Shown: in pieces, positions 19,559 to 28,037 of the stretch
Numbering within the stretch: position 1 is the stretch's first letter
Layout: each line of letters opens with the position of its first letter
DNA from: Bartonella sp. HY038
GTDB taxonomy: Bacteria > Pseudomonadota > Alphaproteobacteria > Rhizobiales > Rhizobiaceae
Direction of reading: 5' to 3'
Length of the DNA stretch: 64,000 bases
NCBI RefSeq assembly: GCF_014117425.1
Contig: NZ_CP059725.1
Location: forward strand, 496,001 to 560,000
Translations under genes and position numbers: made by a program
Notes under the pieces: generated by a model
Told to the model about the DNA's origin: nothing
The model's database searches: none
Seen by the model: the letters and a program-made list of their open reading frames with translations, nothing else

Positions 19559-20242
19559 ATGAAAAACGGAAAAACTATTTTCTATGAAGACCTTAAGCGC
19601 CAGATTTTAACAATGGAGCTTGATCCTGATGAAGACCTTGAGGAAATTCGGTTGGGGCAGGAATATGGTCTTTCAAGAACGCCAGTTAGGGAGGTGCTGC
19701 AAAGGCTAGCAGGAGAGGGCTATGTCGAGTTGCGAGAAAATCGCGGTGCGCGTGTTTCGCCAATGAATCATTCAACAATACGCCATTTTTTTCTGGTGGC
19801 GCCAATGATTTATGCGGCAATTGGTCGTCTTGCTGTTCAAAATTATAAACAAAAGCAACTTGCTGAATTGGTAAAAACACAGGAAGACTTTACCAAAGCG
19901 AGCAAGGATCATGATGCATTAAATATGGTACTTTCTAATAATCGCTTTCATGAGATTATTGGTGAAATGTCGGGAAATGTTTATTTGCAAGCAAGCCTTG
20001 GCCGTTTGTTGATTGATCATAGCCGCATTGGTTGTGTTTTTTATCGGCAAAATAGCAGTCAAGACATGACATCACGGGTGCAAGATGCAATTGCCCATCA
20101 TGATGGTTTTATCGCCGCAATTATTGCCCGCGATGAAGATGCTTTTGTGGCGCTGGTTTTCCAGCATTGGGAATTGTCGCGTGAAAGAATGGAAATGTTT
20201 GTCATGCCCCATAGCATGAAAGCTGACATTAACCAGCTATAA
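19559..20242 (+). CDS. GntR-family transcriptional regulator (FadR/FCD subfamily)
   Basis: 227 residues. The N-terminal winged helix-turn-helix (~8-68) includes DEDLEEIRLGQEYGLSRTPVREVLQRL, a textbook GntR recognition motif that spans residues ~24-50. The remainder is an all-helical FCD-type effector domain with NNRFHEIIGEMSGN (~122-135) and HHDGFIAAI (~180-188), whose His/Asp residues usually bind a metal and a carboxylate ligand. The start could also be a TTG three codons upstream (19550). It probably represses the adjacent transport and catabolic genes until the substrate appears. Confidence 0.88.
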   Translation: MKNGKTIFYEDLKRQILTMELDPDEDLEEIRLGQEYGLSRTPVREVLQRLAGEGYVELRENRGARVSPMNHSTIRHFFLVAPMIYAAIGRLAVQNYKQKQLAELVKTQEDFTKASKDHDALNMVLSNNRFHEIIGEMSGNVYLQASLGRLLIDHSRIGCVFYRQNSSQDMTSRVQDAIAHHDGFIAAIIARDEDAFVALVFQHWELSRERMEMFVMPHSMKADINQL

Positions 20243-20345
20243 TTTAGCTCACGCGCTTTAAACCTTAAAAAATCTATCAATCATTAAACGCTCTTACCCT
20301 TGTGGGAGCGAATAGAAAGCTTTTATACTTTTTTTGGAGGAAAAA

Positions 20346-21248
20346 ATGGACTTTAAAGGTATTTTCACCCCGGCAATCACGCCTTATGATGAAAATGGTG
20401 AGATTAATTGGCAAGCTTTTGCAAGCGTTATTGAAAGCCTTATTGAAGCGCAAGTGCATGGCATTATTATTGGTGGGTCAACCGGTGAATATTATGCGCA
20501 AACCCAAGAGGAGCGCATTAAACTTGCCAAAACCGCCAAGGACATCATCGGCAATCGCTTACCACTGATTATTGGCACTGGTGCTATTCGCACTGAAGAC
20601 GCAGTTATTTATGCAAGCCATGCCAAACAAATCAAGGCTGATGCCATTCTTGTCACATCACCGCCTTATGCGCTACCAACCGAGGCTGAAAACGCCCACC
20701 ATGCTTTAACCATTGATAAAGCGGCTGATTTACCCATCATGCTTTATAATTATCCAGGCCGCATGTCGGTATCAATGGGCGATGATTATTTCAAATTGGT
20801 AAGCGCTTCTAAAAACGTCAAAGCGATTAAAGAAAGTTCAGGCGATGTTAATCAAATGCACCTTCTTGCTTGCCAATATCCCAATATTGCCATGTCATGT
20901 GGGTGGGACGATCAGGCGCTTGAATTTTTTGCTTGGGGCGCGCAAAGCTGGGTTTGCGCCGGTTCTAATTTTTTGCCAAAAGAACATATTGCACTTTATA
21001 AGGCTTGCGTCATTGACGGTAATTTCACCAAGGGGCGTAAAATCATGGCGGCAATGATGCCATTCATGAATTTTCTTGATGGCGGCAAATTTGTGCAGTC
21101 GATTAAATATGGCTGCGAATTGGCAGGGTTTAATGCCGGTAAAGTGCGTGCGCCATTATTGGGGCTTGATGACAATGCCAAGCAACGCCTTAGCGATATT
21201 ATTGCCGCATTAAAAGCCGATATTCGCGCCATTGAAGCAGGGGCATAA
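20346..21248 (+). CDS. DapA/NAL-superfamily lyase (dihydrodipicolinate synthase family)
   Basis: 300 residues, a class I aldolase-type TIM barrel. The Schiff-base lysine is K162 in KAIKESSGD, the assisting tyrosine is Y134 in LYNYPGR, and the carboxylate-binding GGSTGEYY loop is at 43-50. It is not the biosynthetic DapA by context, since it sits with an aldehyde dehydrogenase and an amine oxidase. Candidates include a 1-pyrroline-4-hydroxy-2-carboxylate deaminase or another keto-acid aldolase/hydratase. The start ATG at 20346 follows TTGGAGGAA, a strong ribosome site. The next gene begins 1 bp after its stop. Confidence 0.9.
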   Translation: MDFKGIFTPAITPYDENGEINWQAFASVIESLIEAQVHGIIIGGSTGEYYAQTQEERIKLAKTAKDIIGNRLPLIIGTGAIRTEDAVIYASHAKQIKADAILVTSPPYALPTEAENAHHALTIDKAADLPIMLYNYPGRMSVSMGDDYFKLVSASKNVKAIKESSGDVNQMHLLACQYPNIAMSCGWDDQALEFFAWGAQSWVCAGSNFLPKEHIALYKACVIDGNFTKGRKIMAAMMPFMNFLDGGKFVQSIKYGCELAGFNAGKVRAPLLGLDDNAKQRLSDIIAALKADIRAIEAGA

Positions 21249-21249
21249 G

Positions 21250-22746
21250 ATGACGGAGCTGTTAACTCGCGATCAATATTATAGCCTTGCGCGTTCTATA
21301 AAATACCCAACCAATGCTTTTATTAATGGGCAATTTCAACCCTCCTTATCGGGCGATAGGTTTTTGAGTGTAAATCCTGCCACCGGCGAAAAAATCACTG
21401 ATATTGCCGATTGTGCAAATAGCGATGTTGATTTGGCAGTAAAGGCTGCCCGCCATGCTTTTAATGCTGGAACATGGAGCAAGCTTAGCCCGTTAGAGCG
21501 CAAAACAACTATCTTGCATTTTGCCGATATTATTGAAGAGCATTTGCAAGAATTGGCAGTTTTGGAAAGTTTGGATAGCGGTAAGCCAGTCAGCGAATGT
21601 GTTGGTGTTGATGTGCCAGATACTATTCATACTTTGCGTTGGCATGGCGAACTGATTGATAAAATTTACGACAACACCGCACCGGTGGGGGATGAAAAAA
21701 TCGCCATGGTTATTCGCGAGCCAATTGGTGTGGTTGGTCTTGTTTTGCCATGGAATTTTCCCTTACTTATGCTTGCATGGAAAATTGGCCCTGCTTTAGC
21801 AGCAGGATGCAGTTTAGTTATTAAGCCAGCTAAAGAAACCACTTTAACCGCGCTAAAACTGGCAGAACTTGCGCAAAAAGCTGGTATTCCTGCCGGCGTT
21901 ATCAATGTTGTGCCAGGTGGTGGGCGAGCAGTGGGTGAGCCGATTGGCCGCCATATGGATATTGATATGGTAAGCTTTACCGGCTCGACAGAGACGGGGC
22001 GGCTATTTCTCCATTATGCCGCTGACTCCAATTTAAAGCGCATTGTGCTTGAATGTGGTGGCAAAAATCCTGCTGTGGTTATGGATGATGTCAGCGATAT
22101 TGATGCGGTGGCTGAACAAATTGTAAGCGGTGCTTTTTGGAATATGGGTGAAAACTGCTCGGCAACCTTACGCCTTATTGTCCATGAAGCAATTAAAGAT
22201 AATTTGTTGACGCGCATTTTGCATCATATGAAAGCTTGGAAAATGGGCGATCCCTTAGATCCTCAAAATCGGCTTGGGGCTTTGGTAAGTTCTGCCCATT
22301 ATGACAAGGTTTTATCTTTCATTAAAACTATTGAGGAAGAAAATCTTGATCTTATCGCCGGAGGAGAGGCGAAAGACGATATTTATATATATCCAACGGT
22401 GGTTGATAATGTTGGGGTGCAAAGCAAGCTTTTTAACGAAGAAATCTTTGGGCCAATTCTTACCATTACCAGTTTTAGCACCATAGACCAAGCGATTACC
22501 CTTGCTAATGATACACCTTACGGGCTAGCGGCTAGCGTTTATACTGCAAATCTTCGTCATGCATTTACCCTATCAAAGGCAATTCGTGCCGGCATTGTGA
22601 CGGTGAATTGCTTTGGCGAGGGCGATGCCACCACACCCTTTGGCGGATATAAGGAATCTGGTTTTGGTGGGCGTGATAAATCGCAATGGGCTCATGATCA
22701 ATATACCGAATTAAAAACCATTTGGATCGATATTTCAGCGTCTTAG
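21250..22746 (+). CDS. NAD(P)-dependent aldehyde dehydrogenase (PuuC/GabD-like)
   Basis: 498 residues, full length. The cofactor motif PWNFPLLMLAWKIGPAL begins near 168, and the catalytic residues are E268 (in LECGGKNP) and C303 (in GENCSA). The FTGSTETGR Rossmann-type segment lies at 243-251. It oxidises an aldehyde to the acid. Its closest feel is PuuC-like omega-amino or keto-semialdehyde dehydrogenases. It follows the lyase by 1 bp, so they are cotranscribed. Its TAG stop is formed by the first bases of a RIME-like repeat (22744-22849), implying the original 3' end was replaced. Confidence 0.9.
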   Translation: MTELLTRDQYYSLARSIKYPTNAFINGQFQPSLSGDRFLSVNPATGEKITDIADCANSDVDLAVKAARHAFNAGTWSKLSPLERKTTILHFADIIEEHLQELAVLESLDSGKPVSECVGVDVPDTIHTLRWHGELIDKIYDNTAPVGDEKIAMVIREPIGVVGLVLPWNFPLLMLAWKIGPALAAGCSLVIKPAKETTLTALKLAELAQKAGIPAGVINVVPGGGRAVGEPIGRHMDIDMVSFTGSTETGRLFLHYAADSNLKRIVLECGGKNPAVVMDDVSDIDAVAEQIVSGAFWNMGENCSATLRLIVHEAIKDNLLTRILHHMKAWKMGDPLDPQNRLGALVSSAHYDKVLSFIKTIEEENLDLIAGGEAKDDIYIYPTVVDNVGVQSKLFNEEIFGPILTITSFSTIDQAITLANDTPYGLAASVYTANLRHAFTLSKAIRAGIVTVNCFGEGDATTPFGGYKESGFGGRDKSQWAHDQYTELKTIWIDISAS

Positions 22747-22849
22747 AGCGTTTTTTAAGAAAAGTGTGAAGCGGCTTTCGGGCAAAAAACGAAGGTAAAC
22801 AATGGATTAGAGCGCCGATCTAATCCAATTAGATCGAAATGCGCTCTAG
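22744..22849 (+). repeat. RIME/Bru-RS-like repeat, copy 3, overlapping a stop codon
   Basis: Starts TAGAGCG; its first three bases are the aldehyde dehydrogenase stop. It ends GCGCTCTAG 19 bp before the oxidase start, so it fills the whole intergenic space of this operon. Confidence 0.8.
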
Positions 22850-22868
22850 GGCGCGATGGGGAGGAATA

Positions 22869-24194
22869 ATGCAAGAGATAGAGCGTTTTCCAGCCAAGGC
22901 GGGAGATCTTGGCTGGTTTGAATTGTCACGTTTTAAAAACCATTCATTTACCAATCATGATTTTATGGAAAAGGATTATGATTTTGTCATTATTGGCGGT
23001 GGGTTTGCGGGGGTTAACGCAGCGCATCGCTTAGCCGAGCACCGACCACAAGCAAAAATTGCCCTTTTTGAAGCCTTGCAAATTGGTATGGGTGATAGTG
23101 GGCGCAATGCTGGGTTTTTAATTGATGTTCCCCATTCTTTTGGTGAGCCGGGGATTACGATTGCCGATCATAAATATCGCTTTCATTTAAATAACCTCAT
23201 CATCAAACGCTTGCGCAAGCTTAAAAATGACCATCAGCTTGCAATTGATTGGCTGGATTGTGGCAAATATCTTGCCGGCCACGAGCAAAAATATTTAAAA
23301 AATCTTGATGCAATGGCAACAATCCTTGATCAAATTGGTGCGTCAAGCCAATTTGTCGAGCATGACGAATTAGTCACGCGCATGGGCACGCATTATTATA
23401 AGCGCGCTTTATATACGGCTGGCACTTGCCTTATTAATCCATCTGAAACGGTGCGGGCTTTTGCCAGTGTTTTGCCTAAAAATGTCGATGTTTTTGAACA
23501 GTGTCCTGTCTTAAAATTTGACGATGGCAAAGTGGTAACCATTACTCTCACCAATGGCAAAACCGTAAAAGCTGGGCAATTATTGCTATTGGCGGGGGTT
23601 TTTATAGATCGTTTTGATATTGAGAAAAAAGGGCGGATGACGCCTGCAGGTAGTTTTGCAGCTTTTAGCCGTGAATTAAATAAGGATGAACTCGCATCGA
23701 TTAAAAATATTGCGCCATGGGGTTGCACTTCCGCCCATGCAGCAGGTACTACGGTGCGCTTTACATCAACCAACCGCATTTTTGTGCGCAATGGCTTAAC
23801 CTTTCCCACTCATTTAACCCTGTCACCAGAACGGGTTTTTAAAGCACGTAAACAATTGCGCAAAGCCTTTGAAAATCGCTTTCCAAGTTTAAAACATGTT
23901 AATTTTGAATATGTCTATGGTGGTATGATACCGCTTACGATGAATGGCGATTCCTTCTTTTTTCAAAAAAGCCCCCATATTTATGCCGCGGCAGTGGGGG
24001 ATGGCTGCGGGCTAACACGAAGTTCGATGCTTGGCACTTATCTTGCGGATCTTGCTTGCAATGTTGATAGTGAAGAAATGCGCTATTTGCTAAAAACCAG
24101 TAATCCCAAATGGTGCCCACCAGAGCCGATTAAAACCATTGGTGCAACCATTCGTATGAGCATTGAAGAGTGGCAAGCCACAGGAGAAATATAA
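22869..24194 (+). CDS. FAD-dependent oxidoreductase, DAO/PuuB (OrdL) family
   Basis: 441 residues. The FAD-binding beta-alpha-beta motif IIGGGFAGVNAAHRLAE is at ~41-57, with the acidic end in ALFEA and the flavin-contact motif GDSGRNAGFL nearby. These are typical of gamma-glutamylputrescine oxidase-like DAO enzymes that oxidise secondary or primary amines. About 35 residues precede the Rossmann fold. I chose ATG 22869 because GGGGAGGA lies 5-6 bp upstream; the earlier in-frame ATG at 22839 lies within the RIME repeat. With the aldehyde dehydrogenase it could carry an amine through aldehyde to acid. Its stop lies in a 16-bp tandem repeat. Confidence 0.87.
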   Translation: MQEIERFPAKAGDLGWFELSRFKNHSFTNHDFMEKDYDFVIIGGGFAGVNAAHRLAEHRPQAKIALFEALQIGMGDSGRNAGFLIDVPHSFGEPGITIADHKYRFHLNNLIIKRLRKLKNDHQLAIDWLDCGKYLAGHEQKYLKNLDAMATILDQIGASSQFVEHDELVTRMGTHYYKRALYTAGTCLINPSETVRAFASVLPKNVDVFEQCPVLKFDDGKVVTITLTNGKTVKAGQLLLLAGVFIDRFDIEKKGRMTPAGSFAAFSRELNKDELASIKNIAPWGCTSAHAAGTTVRFTSTNRIFVRNGLTFPTHLTLSPERVFKARKQLRKAFENRFPSLKHVNFEYVYGGMIPLTMNGDSFFFQKSPHIYAAAVGDGCGLTRSSMLGTYLADLACNVDSEEMRYLLKTSNPKWCPPEPIKTIGATIRMSIEEWQATGEI

Positions 24195-24229
24195 AGCGGA
24201 AGAAATATAAAGCGGGAGAAATATAAAGA
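24184..24229 (+). repeat. Stop-codon-spanning 16-bp tandem repeat (3 units)
   Basis: Units GAGAAATATAAAGCGG, AAGAAATATAAAGCGG and GAGAAATATAAAG. The first contains the stop codon of the FAD oxidoreductase. Confidence 0.85.
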
Positions 24230-24342
24230 ATTTCCCGCATTTTCGCGCCATAACTTGGTCAATGAAGCCAAAACAGTTAAGCGGCATTTGGTTATATTGC
24301 CGATTGCCAACCTTTGCTATCACATTTCATAATGCTTAGTTT

Positions 24343-25023
24343 TTACAATTCGCCTGCAACAGCAATAAAATGCACGGAAACCACTTGGGCATGAGGAAAC
24401 CGCAATTCCTTTGGCGGATTAAATTGTGATAGCACCAATTCTTGCGCATTGTGGCGCACAAAACGTTTGACAAAAGCATGAGGGGTTGAAAATTCATCCA
24501 TTTGGATTTGCGCCACCACATAATCGCCTTGCTTTACACGCCTTTGCGGGTTGAGAAAAACCACCTCACCATCTTCATAGCGCGGCGACATAGAGTCTCC
24601 ACTCACCACAACGCCATAAGCATCTTTTACATCACATAATTGTGGTGGGCATATAACATCATAAAGCACGTTGCCATTGAGCAAAAACTCTCCATCAACC
24701 CCTGCAACCGCTTGGCCATAAATAGGAATTTTGCGGCTTGTATCAAAATGGATGGGACCCACTATTTTAGCATTGGGCGCGTCAAGGCTAAGCCTCGCGG
24801 CTTGCTCTGGTGTGCTTGCCTCTAAAAGCTCTGCCATATCTAACTCAAGCGCTTGGGCTAATTGCGCAAATTTATCGTTCCTAAAGGATTTTTTACGCCC
24901 CGATAGGAAATCTCGAATATAGCCTTTTTCAAGCCCAACCTTGGTGGCAGCTTCAACTGCACCGATATTGAGCGCTTGCAAGCGTGCTGCAATAATTTTA
25001 CGTAATTGTTCCATATTTGTCAT
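24343..25023 (-). CDS. Phage CI-like repressor, XRE helix-turn-helix plus S24 peptidase domain
   Basis: 226 residues. The helix-turn-helix at ~12-60 is followed by a linker and a LexA/UmuD-type S24 domain. The catalytic serine is in VVVSGDSMSPRYEDGE (S144) and the catalytic lysine in HAFVKRFVR (K186). This is a prophage master repressor that would be inactivated by RecA-stimulated self-cleavage. The usual Ala-Gly or Cys-Gly cleavage site may be AVAG at ~105-108. It is divergent from the phage-like genes and faces an operator cluster at 25034-25100. The start is ATG 25023 or 25014. Confidence 0.9.
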   Translation of the reverse strand: MTNMEQLRKIIAARLQALNIGAVEAATKVGLEKGYIRDFLSGRKKSFRNDKFAQLAQALELDMAELLEASTPEQAARLSLDAPNAKIVGPIHFDTSRKIPIYGQAVAGVDGEFLLNGNVLYDVICPPQLCDVKDAYGVVVSGDSMSPRYEDGEVVFLNPQRRVKQGDYVVAQIQMDEFSTPHAFVKRFVRHNAQELVLSQFNPPKELRFPHAQVVSVHFIAVAGEL

Positions 25024-25033
25024 TATAGGATAT

Positions 25034-25100
25034 TTCCAACTTTTTTGAAAGAGGGAAAATTACACTTGCAAAGTTGGATAAATACAACTATTATCCAACT
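25034..25100. promoter_or_regulatory. Operator cluster between repressor and divergent phage genes
   Basis: A perfect 10-bp inverted repeat, AGTTGGATAA (25072-25081) and TTATCCAACT (25091-25100), with a 9-bp spacer. A further half-site TTCCAACT is at 25034-25041. A fourth AGTTGGATAT occurs at ~25325-25334, just before the gene at 25357. This is the expected arrangement for a CI-type repressor controlling both directions. Confidence 0.65.
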
Positions 25101-25364
25101 ATGAAAAAACGAGTCGTACAATATTTTCTAGCTCATTACCTCAGATTTTCTGAAATAGATAAACTCAAACTTTTTACTAAAAATAACTTTAAAAACAATA
25201 TGAAAGCGAGCATTGGCACGCTGATCCCTCAATTCTTAACCCATTATCAAAGCCTAAAAAATTACAAAGCCAAAATTATAAGTGGTTTTTATACCGCTTT
25301 ATCCCTTTATTTGCTGCTACCAATAAGTTGGATATTAATAAAGTTGAGGTGGCGCAATGAGTGA
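25101..25364 (+). CDS. Small basic protein with C-terminal hydrophobic segment, doubtful
   Basis: 87 residues, very basic N-terminal two-thirds and one hydrophobic stretch near residues 67-82. The ATG directly abuts the operator half-site and has no Shine-Dalgarno sequence, so it would need leaderless translation. It overlaps the next gene by 8 bp. It occupies the place of a cro-like gene but shows no helix-turn-helix. It may be non-coding leader sequence instead. Confidence 0.35.
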   Translation: MKKRVVQYFLAHYLRFSEIDKLKLFTKNNFKNNMKASIGTLIPQFLTHYQSLKNYKAKIISGFYTALSLYLLLPISWILIKLRWRNE

Positions 25365-25587
25365 AACATTTTCACAAGCGGCAAAGCGGCTATTAGCGGG
25401 GCTTGATGCCAAGGCCAAGCTTGTGCATTTGCCAGTAACACCGGCAGGGCGCGCATTATTACGCCACGTCCTACAGCAAAATAAAATGAATGGAGCTACA
25501 TTTTCTAACCGCAATTTTGACCATGAGGCCGCCACTCATTTTTCGCAAAAAATGGGTCGTTTTAACCTTAAAAAAAGTGAGCATTAG
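25357..25587 (+). CDS. Hypothetical small phage-type protein
   Basis: 76 residues, soluble, basic, with no recognised domain. The ATG follows GAGGTGG at good spacing. The gene ends 3 bp before the helicase gene, so it is part of an early operon under the operator at 25034-25100. Its position, between repressor and replication genes, suits a small regulatory or replication accessory protein; the function is unknown. Confidence 0.6.
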   Translation: MSETFSQAAKRLLAGLDAKAKLVHLPVTPAGRALLRHVLQQNKMNGATFSNRNFDHEAATHFSQKMGRFNLKKSEH

Positions 25588-25590
25588 TTT

Positions 25591-27039
25591 ATGGCCGAAT
25601 TTTCAAATGCATCGGTTAATCAAAACGCTTTTATACCCGAAATCGAGCAAGATTTGCTTGGTGGTTGCCTGTTGGAAACAGAATGTTTCATCAAGGCATC
25701 GGCTATTTTATCGGCTGATAATTTTATTGAGCCACTGCATCAAAGTGTTTTTAATGCCATGCAGCGCGGCTTTGATACCTATCAATCAACCACCTTGCCA
25801 ATTATTGTAAAAGGCTGCCCGCAAGGGGTTGAAGAACAATTAAAAGCGCGTGGCTTTGTTAATTGGGCAGAATATTTGGTGCGCCTTACCATGAGCACCA
25901 TTACCCGTCCTGGGAGTGTTGAAGAACGGGCAATGCGCGTGCTTGAACAATGGGGCAGGGTGCAATTATCCGATCACGCGCAAAATATCGCTATTGCTGC
26001 ACAAGACCCGTTAGCATCGCTTCAAGGGCTTGTTTCTTCAACTGTTGCAGCCTTTGATGATATTTTGGTAAAATGCCGTAAATCCACCAGCAGCAATGCT
26101 AGAACATCCCTTTCACGCGCCATGCAAAGTGCTTTTATTGCTGCAAGAAAAGCAGCAAGCTCTAACCATGGTTTAACGGGTTTAAATTGGGGGCTTGTTG
26201 ATTTAAATGCGATTACCGGTGGTATTCAAAAACGTGATTTAATTTTAATTGGTGCGCGCCCATCGATGGGTAAAACCACTTTTGCCACCGCTATTGCCCG
26301 TGCGGTTGCTAAATCTGGCAAGCATGGCGTTGGTATTATTTCGCTTGAAATGGATAAGGATAAGCTAGCGGCGCGTATGGCAAGCGATATTGCTTTTGAT
26401 AAGCGCATGGATATTCCCTACACCCATATTATCAATGGCAAAATTGCCCTTAATGATTTGGAGCAAATGGAAGAAATTTGCCAAGCTATTGGTAATTTGC
26501 CGATTTTGATTGATGATCAATCAGGCATTACCATTGCACAAATCCGCGCCAAGGTTGAAGCGATGAAAGCTGAATTTATCAAAGGCGGCGCTGAATTATC
26601 GGTGTTGATTATTGACCATTTGGGGCTTATTCGCGCGAGCAACCGCTATAGCGGCAACCGCAATAATGAAATTGCCGAAATGACCGCAACCTTAAAAGCC
26701 ATTGCCCGCGATTTTGATATTGCTGTGGTGGTGCTATCGCAGCTTAACCGCGAGGTGGAAAAGCGCGGTGATAAACGCCCTCAACTATCCGATTTGCGCG
26801 ATTCTGGTGCCATTGAGCAAGATGCTGATACGATTATGTTTTTGCATCGTGAAGCCTATTATCTTGACCGCGAAAAATATGCCGATTTTGACAAGGAAAG
26901 TGCGCGTGTCGAGCGCTTAATTGACACGCAAAATACAATGGAAATTATTGTGGCCAAACAGCGCAATGGCCCGTTGAAAACCATTGGGGTTTTTGCCGAT
27001 ATGGCATGTGCAGCAATTAGAAATGGAGCAAGACCATGA
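25591..27039 (+). CDS. Phage-type replicative DNA helicase (DnaB family)
   Basis: 482 residues. The N-terminal DnaB helical domain (~15-125) begins with the typical IEQDLLGGCLLE pattern. It is followed by a RecA-like helicase core with Walker A GARPSMGKTT (221-230) and Walker B VLIIDHLGLI (~328-337). The motif VLSQLNREVEKRGDKRPQLS and the arginine-finger region follow. It unwinds DNA at a replication fork. It is not the housekeeping dnaB by context (repressor upstream, initiator-like gene downstream with ATGA overlap). It is intact, with no frameshift. Confidence 0.92.
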   Translation: MAEFSNASVNQNAFIPEIEQDLLGGCLLETECFIKASAILSADNFIEPLHQSVFNAMQRGFDTYQSTTLPIIVKGCPQGVEEQLKARGFVNWAEYLVRLTMSTITRPGSVEERAMRVLEQWGRVQLSDHAQNIAIAAQDPLASLQGLVSSTVAAFDDILVKCRKSTSSNARTSLSRAMQSAFIAARKAASSNHGLTGLNWGLVDLNAITGGIQKRDLILIGARPSMGKTTFATAIARAVAKSGKHGVGIISLEMDKDKLAARMASDIAFDKRMDIPYTHIINGKIALNDLEQMEEICQAIGNLPILIDDQSGITIAQIRAKVEAMKAEFIKGGAELSVLIIDHLGLIRASNRYSGNRNNEIAEMTATLKAIARDFDIAVVVLSQLNREVEKRGDKRPQLSDLRDSGAIEQDADTIMFLHREAYYLDREKYADFDKESARVERLIDTQNTMEIIVAKQRNGPLKTIGVFADMACAAIRNGARP

Positions 27040-27992
27040 GTATAAAAGCTGTTGCTTGGGTTTTAGATCAAACAATAAAAGACCCAACCGCCAAACTGGT
27101 GCTTATATCATTAGCCAATTGCTTAAACAGCAAAACAGGCAAATGCTTCCCAACTTTTGAGCGCATCAGCCAAGAAAGTAGCTGCGCGCGCAGCACGGTT
27201 ATTCGCAAATTGCAATGGCTTGAGCAAAATGGCTGGATTAGCATTAACCGTGAATTTGGTGATGATGGCCGCCAATTAGCAAATAGCTATATTTTGCATT
27301 TTGAGGGTGGCAATTTGCTATCCGTGGATAGCAATTGCAAAGGCGAGGGTGGCAAGCTGCAACGGGCGGGTGTTTTGGCACATACGGGGGAGGGTTGCAT
27401 TGTTGATACTCCTTATAAGAAACTGGAAGAAATACCAGAAGATTATTCTTTGTCGGAAAAGCATTCCGACCCACAGGAAAACTTAGGCGAAAACCAAAAA
27501 GAAAAATCACAAGAAGAATTATTCGCGTCAAAAGCTAAAAACAAAAAGCCAAACTATCCACAAACATTTGAAAATGCTTGGAAATTATACCCAACTGACT
27601 GCAATATGTCAAAAAAACAAGGTTTTAGCGAGTGGCAGCGTTTAGATGCGAGCGACCGCGCTTTGCTACTTGCTGCTATCCCCAATTTTAAGGCGCATTG
27701 CCAGAAAAACCCAGATTATCGCCCAGTGCATTTTTGCCGTTTTATCAGCCAAAGGCGCTTTGATGGCTTTCAACCCCAAGAGGTAAAACCTTTGGCGCAC
27801 GATTGTAATATTAGCGGCTTTGATGATCAACGCTGGCAAAAAATATTAGATTTTGGCCGCAGCCGTAAAGAGTGGCAGGTAAGCCTTTGGGGCCCAATGC
27901 CCAATCGTCAAGGCTCACTTGTGCCAGCTAAGCTTGTTTTGCCAAATGATGGCATAGGCTGGGCTGAAACATATTTAGCCGCCGCGCAATAA
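27036..27992 (+). CDS. Helix-turn-helix replication protein (phage initiator or helicase-loader like)
   Basis: 318 residues. The N-terminal winged helix (HTH_36 type, ~15-75) has the recognition helix SCARSTVIRKLQWLEQNGWI. The middle ~100-180 is low complexity and hydrophilic. The C-terminal part (~185-250) with WKLYPTD, KKQGFSEWQRL and RFISQRRFDGF is common to phage replication O-like proteins. It overlaps the helicase by 4 bp. The coding sequence contains direct repeats and a perfect palindrome (27303-27360) that could be the replication origin, as in lambda O. The stop lies in a short duplication (CAATAACG twice). Confidence 0.78.
   Translation: MSIKAVAWVLDQTIKDPTAKLVLISLANCLNSKTGKCFPTFERISQESSCARSTVIRKLQWLEQNGWISINREFGDDGRQLANSYILHFEGGNLLSVDSNCKGEGGKLQRAGVLAHTGEGCIVDTPYKKLEEIPEDYSLSEKHSDPQENLGENQKEKSQEELFASKAKNKKPNYPQTFENAWKLYPTDCNMSKKQGFSEWQRLDASDRALLLAAIPNFKAHCQKNPDYRPVHFCRFISQRRFDGFQPQEVKPLAHDCNISGFDDQRWQKILDFGRSRKEWQVSLWGPMPNRQGSLVPAKLVLPNDGIGWAETYLAAAQ
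27303..27360. promoter_or_regulatory. Origin-like repeat cluster inside the replication gene
   Basis: Two direct repeats, GAGGGTGGCAATTTGC (27303-27318) and GAGGGTGGCAAGCTGC (27345-27360), 42 bp apart. They bracket a perfect 9-bp-arm palindrome TTGCTATCC/GGATAGCAA (27315-27334). The position within an initiator-like gene matches lambdoid origins; function is inferred. Confidence 0.4.
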
Positions 27993-28005
27993 CGCCACAA
28001 TAACG
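27984..28005 (+). repeat. Stop-codon-spanning short duplication after the replication gene
   Basis: GCGCAATAACG followed by CCACAATAACG, an ~11-bp degenerate duplication. The first unit contains the TAA stop. Confidence 0.5.
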
Positions 28006-28037
28006 CAATTTATCAATTTAAAAATAGGAGAATGATC

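Noticed and set aside
20334..20345. TTG start adding four residues to the DapA-family protein
   Set aside because: The TTGGAGGAA there is the ribosome binding site of the ATG at 20346.
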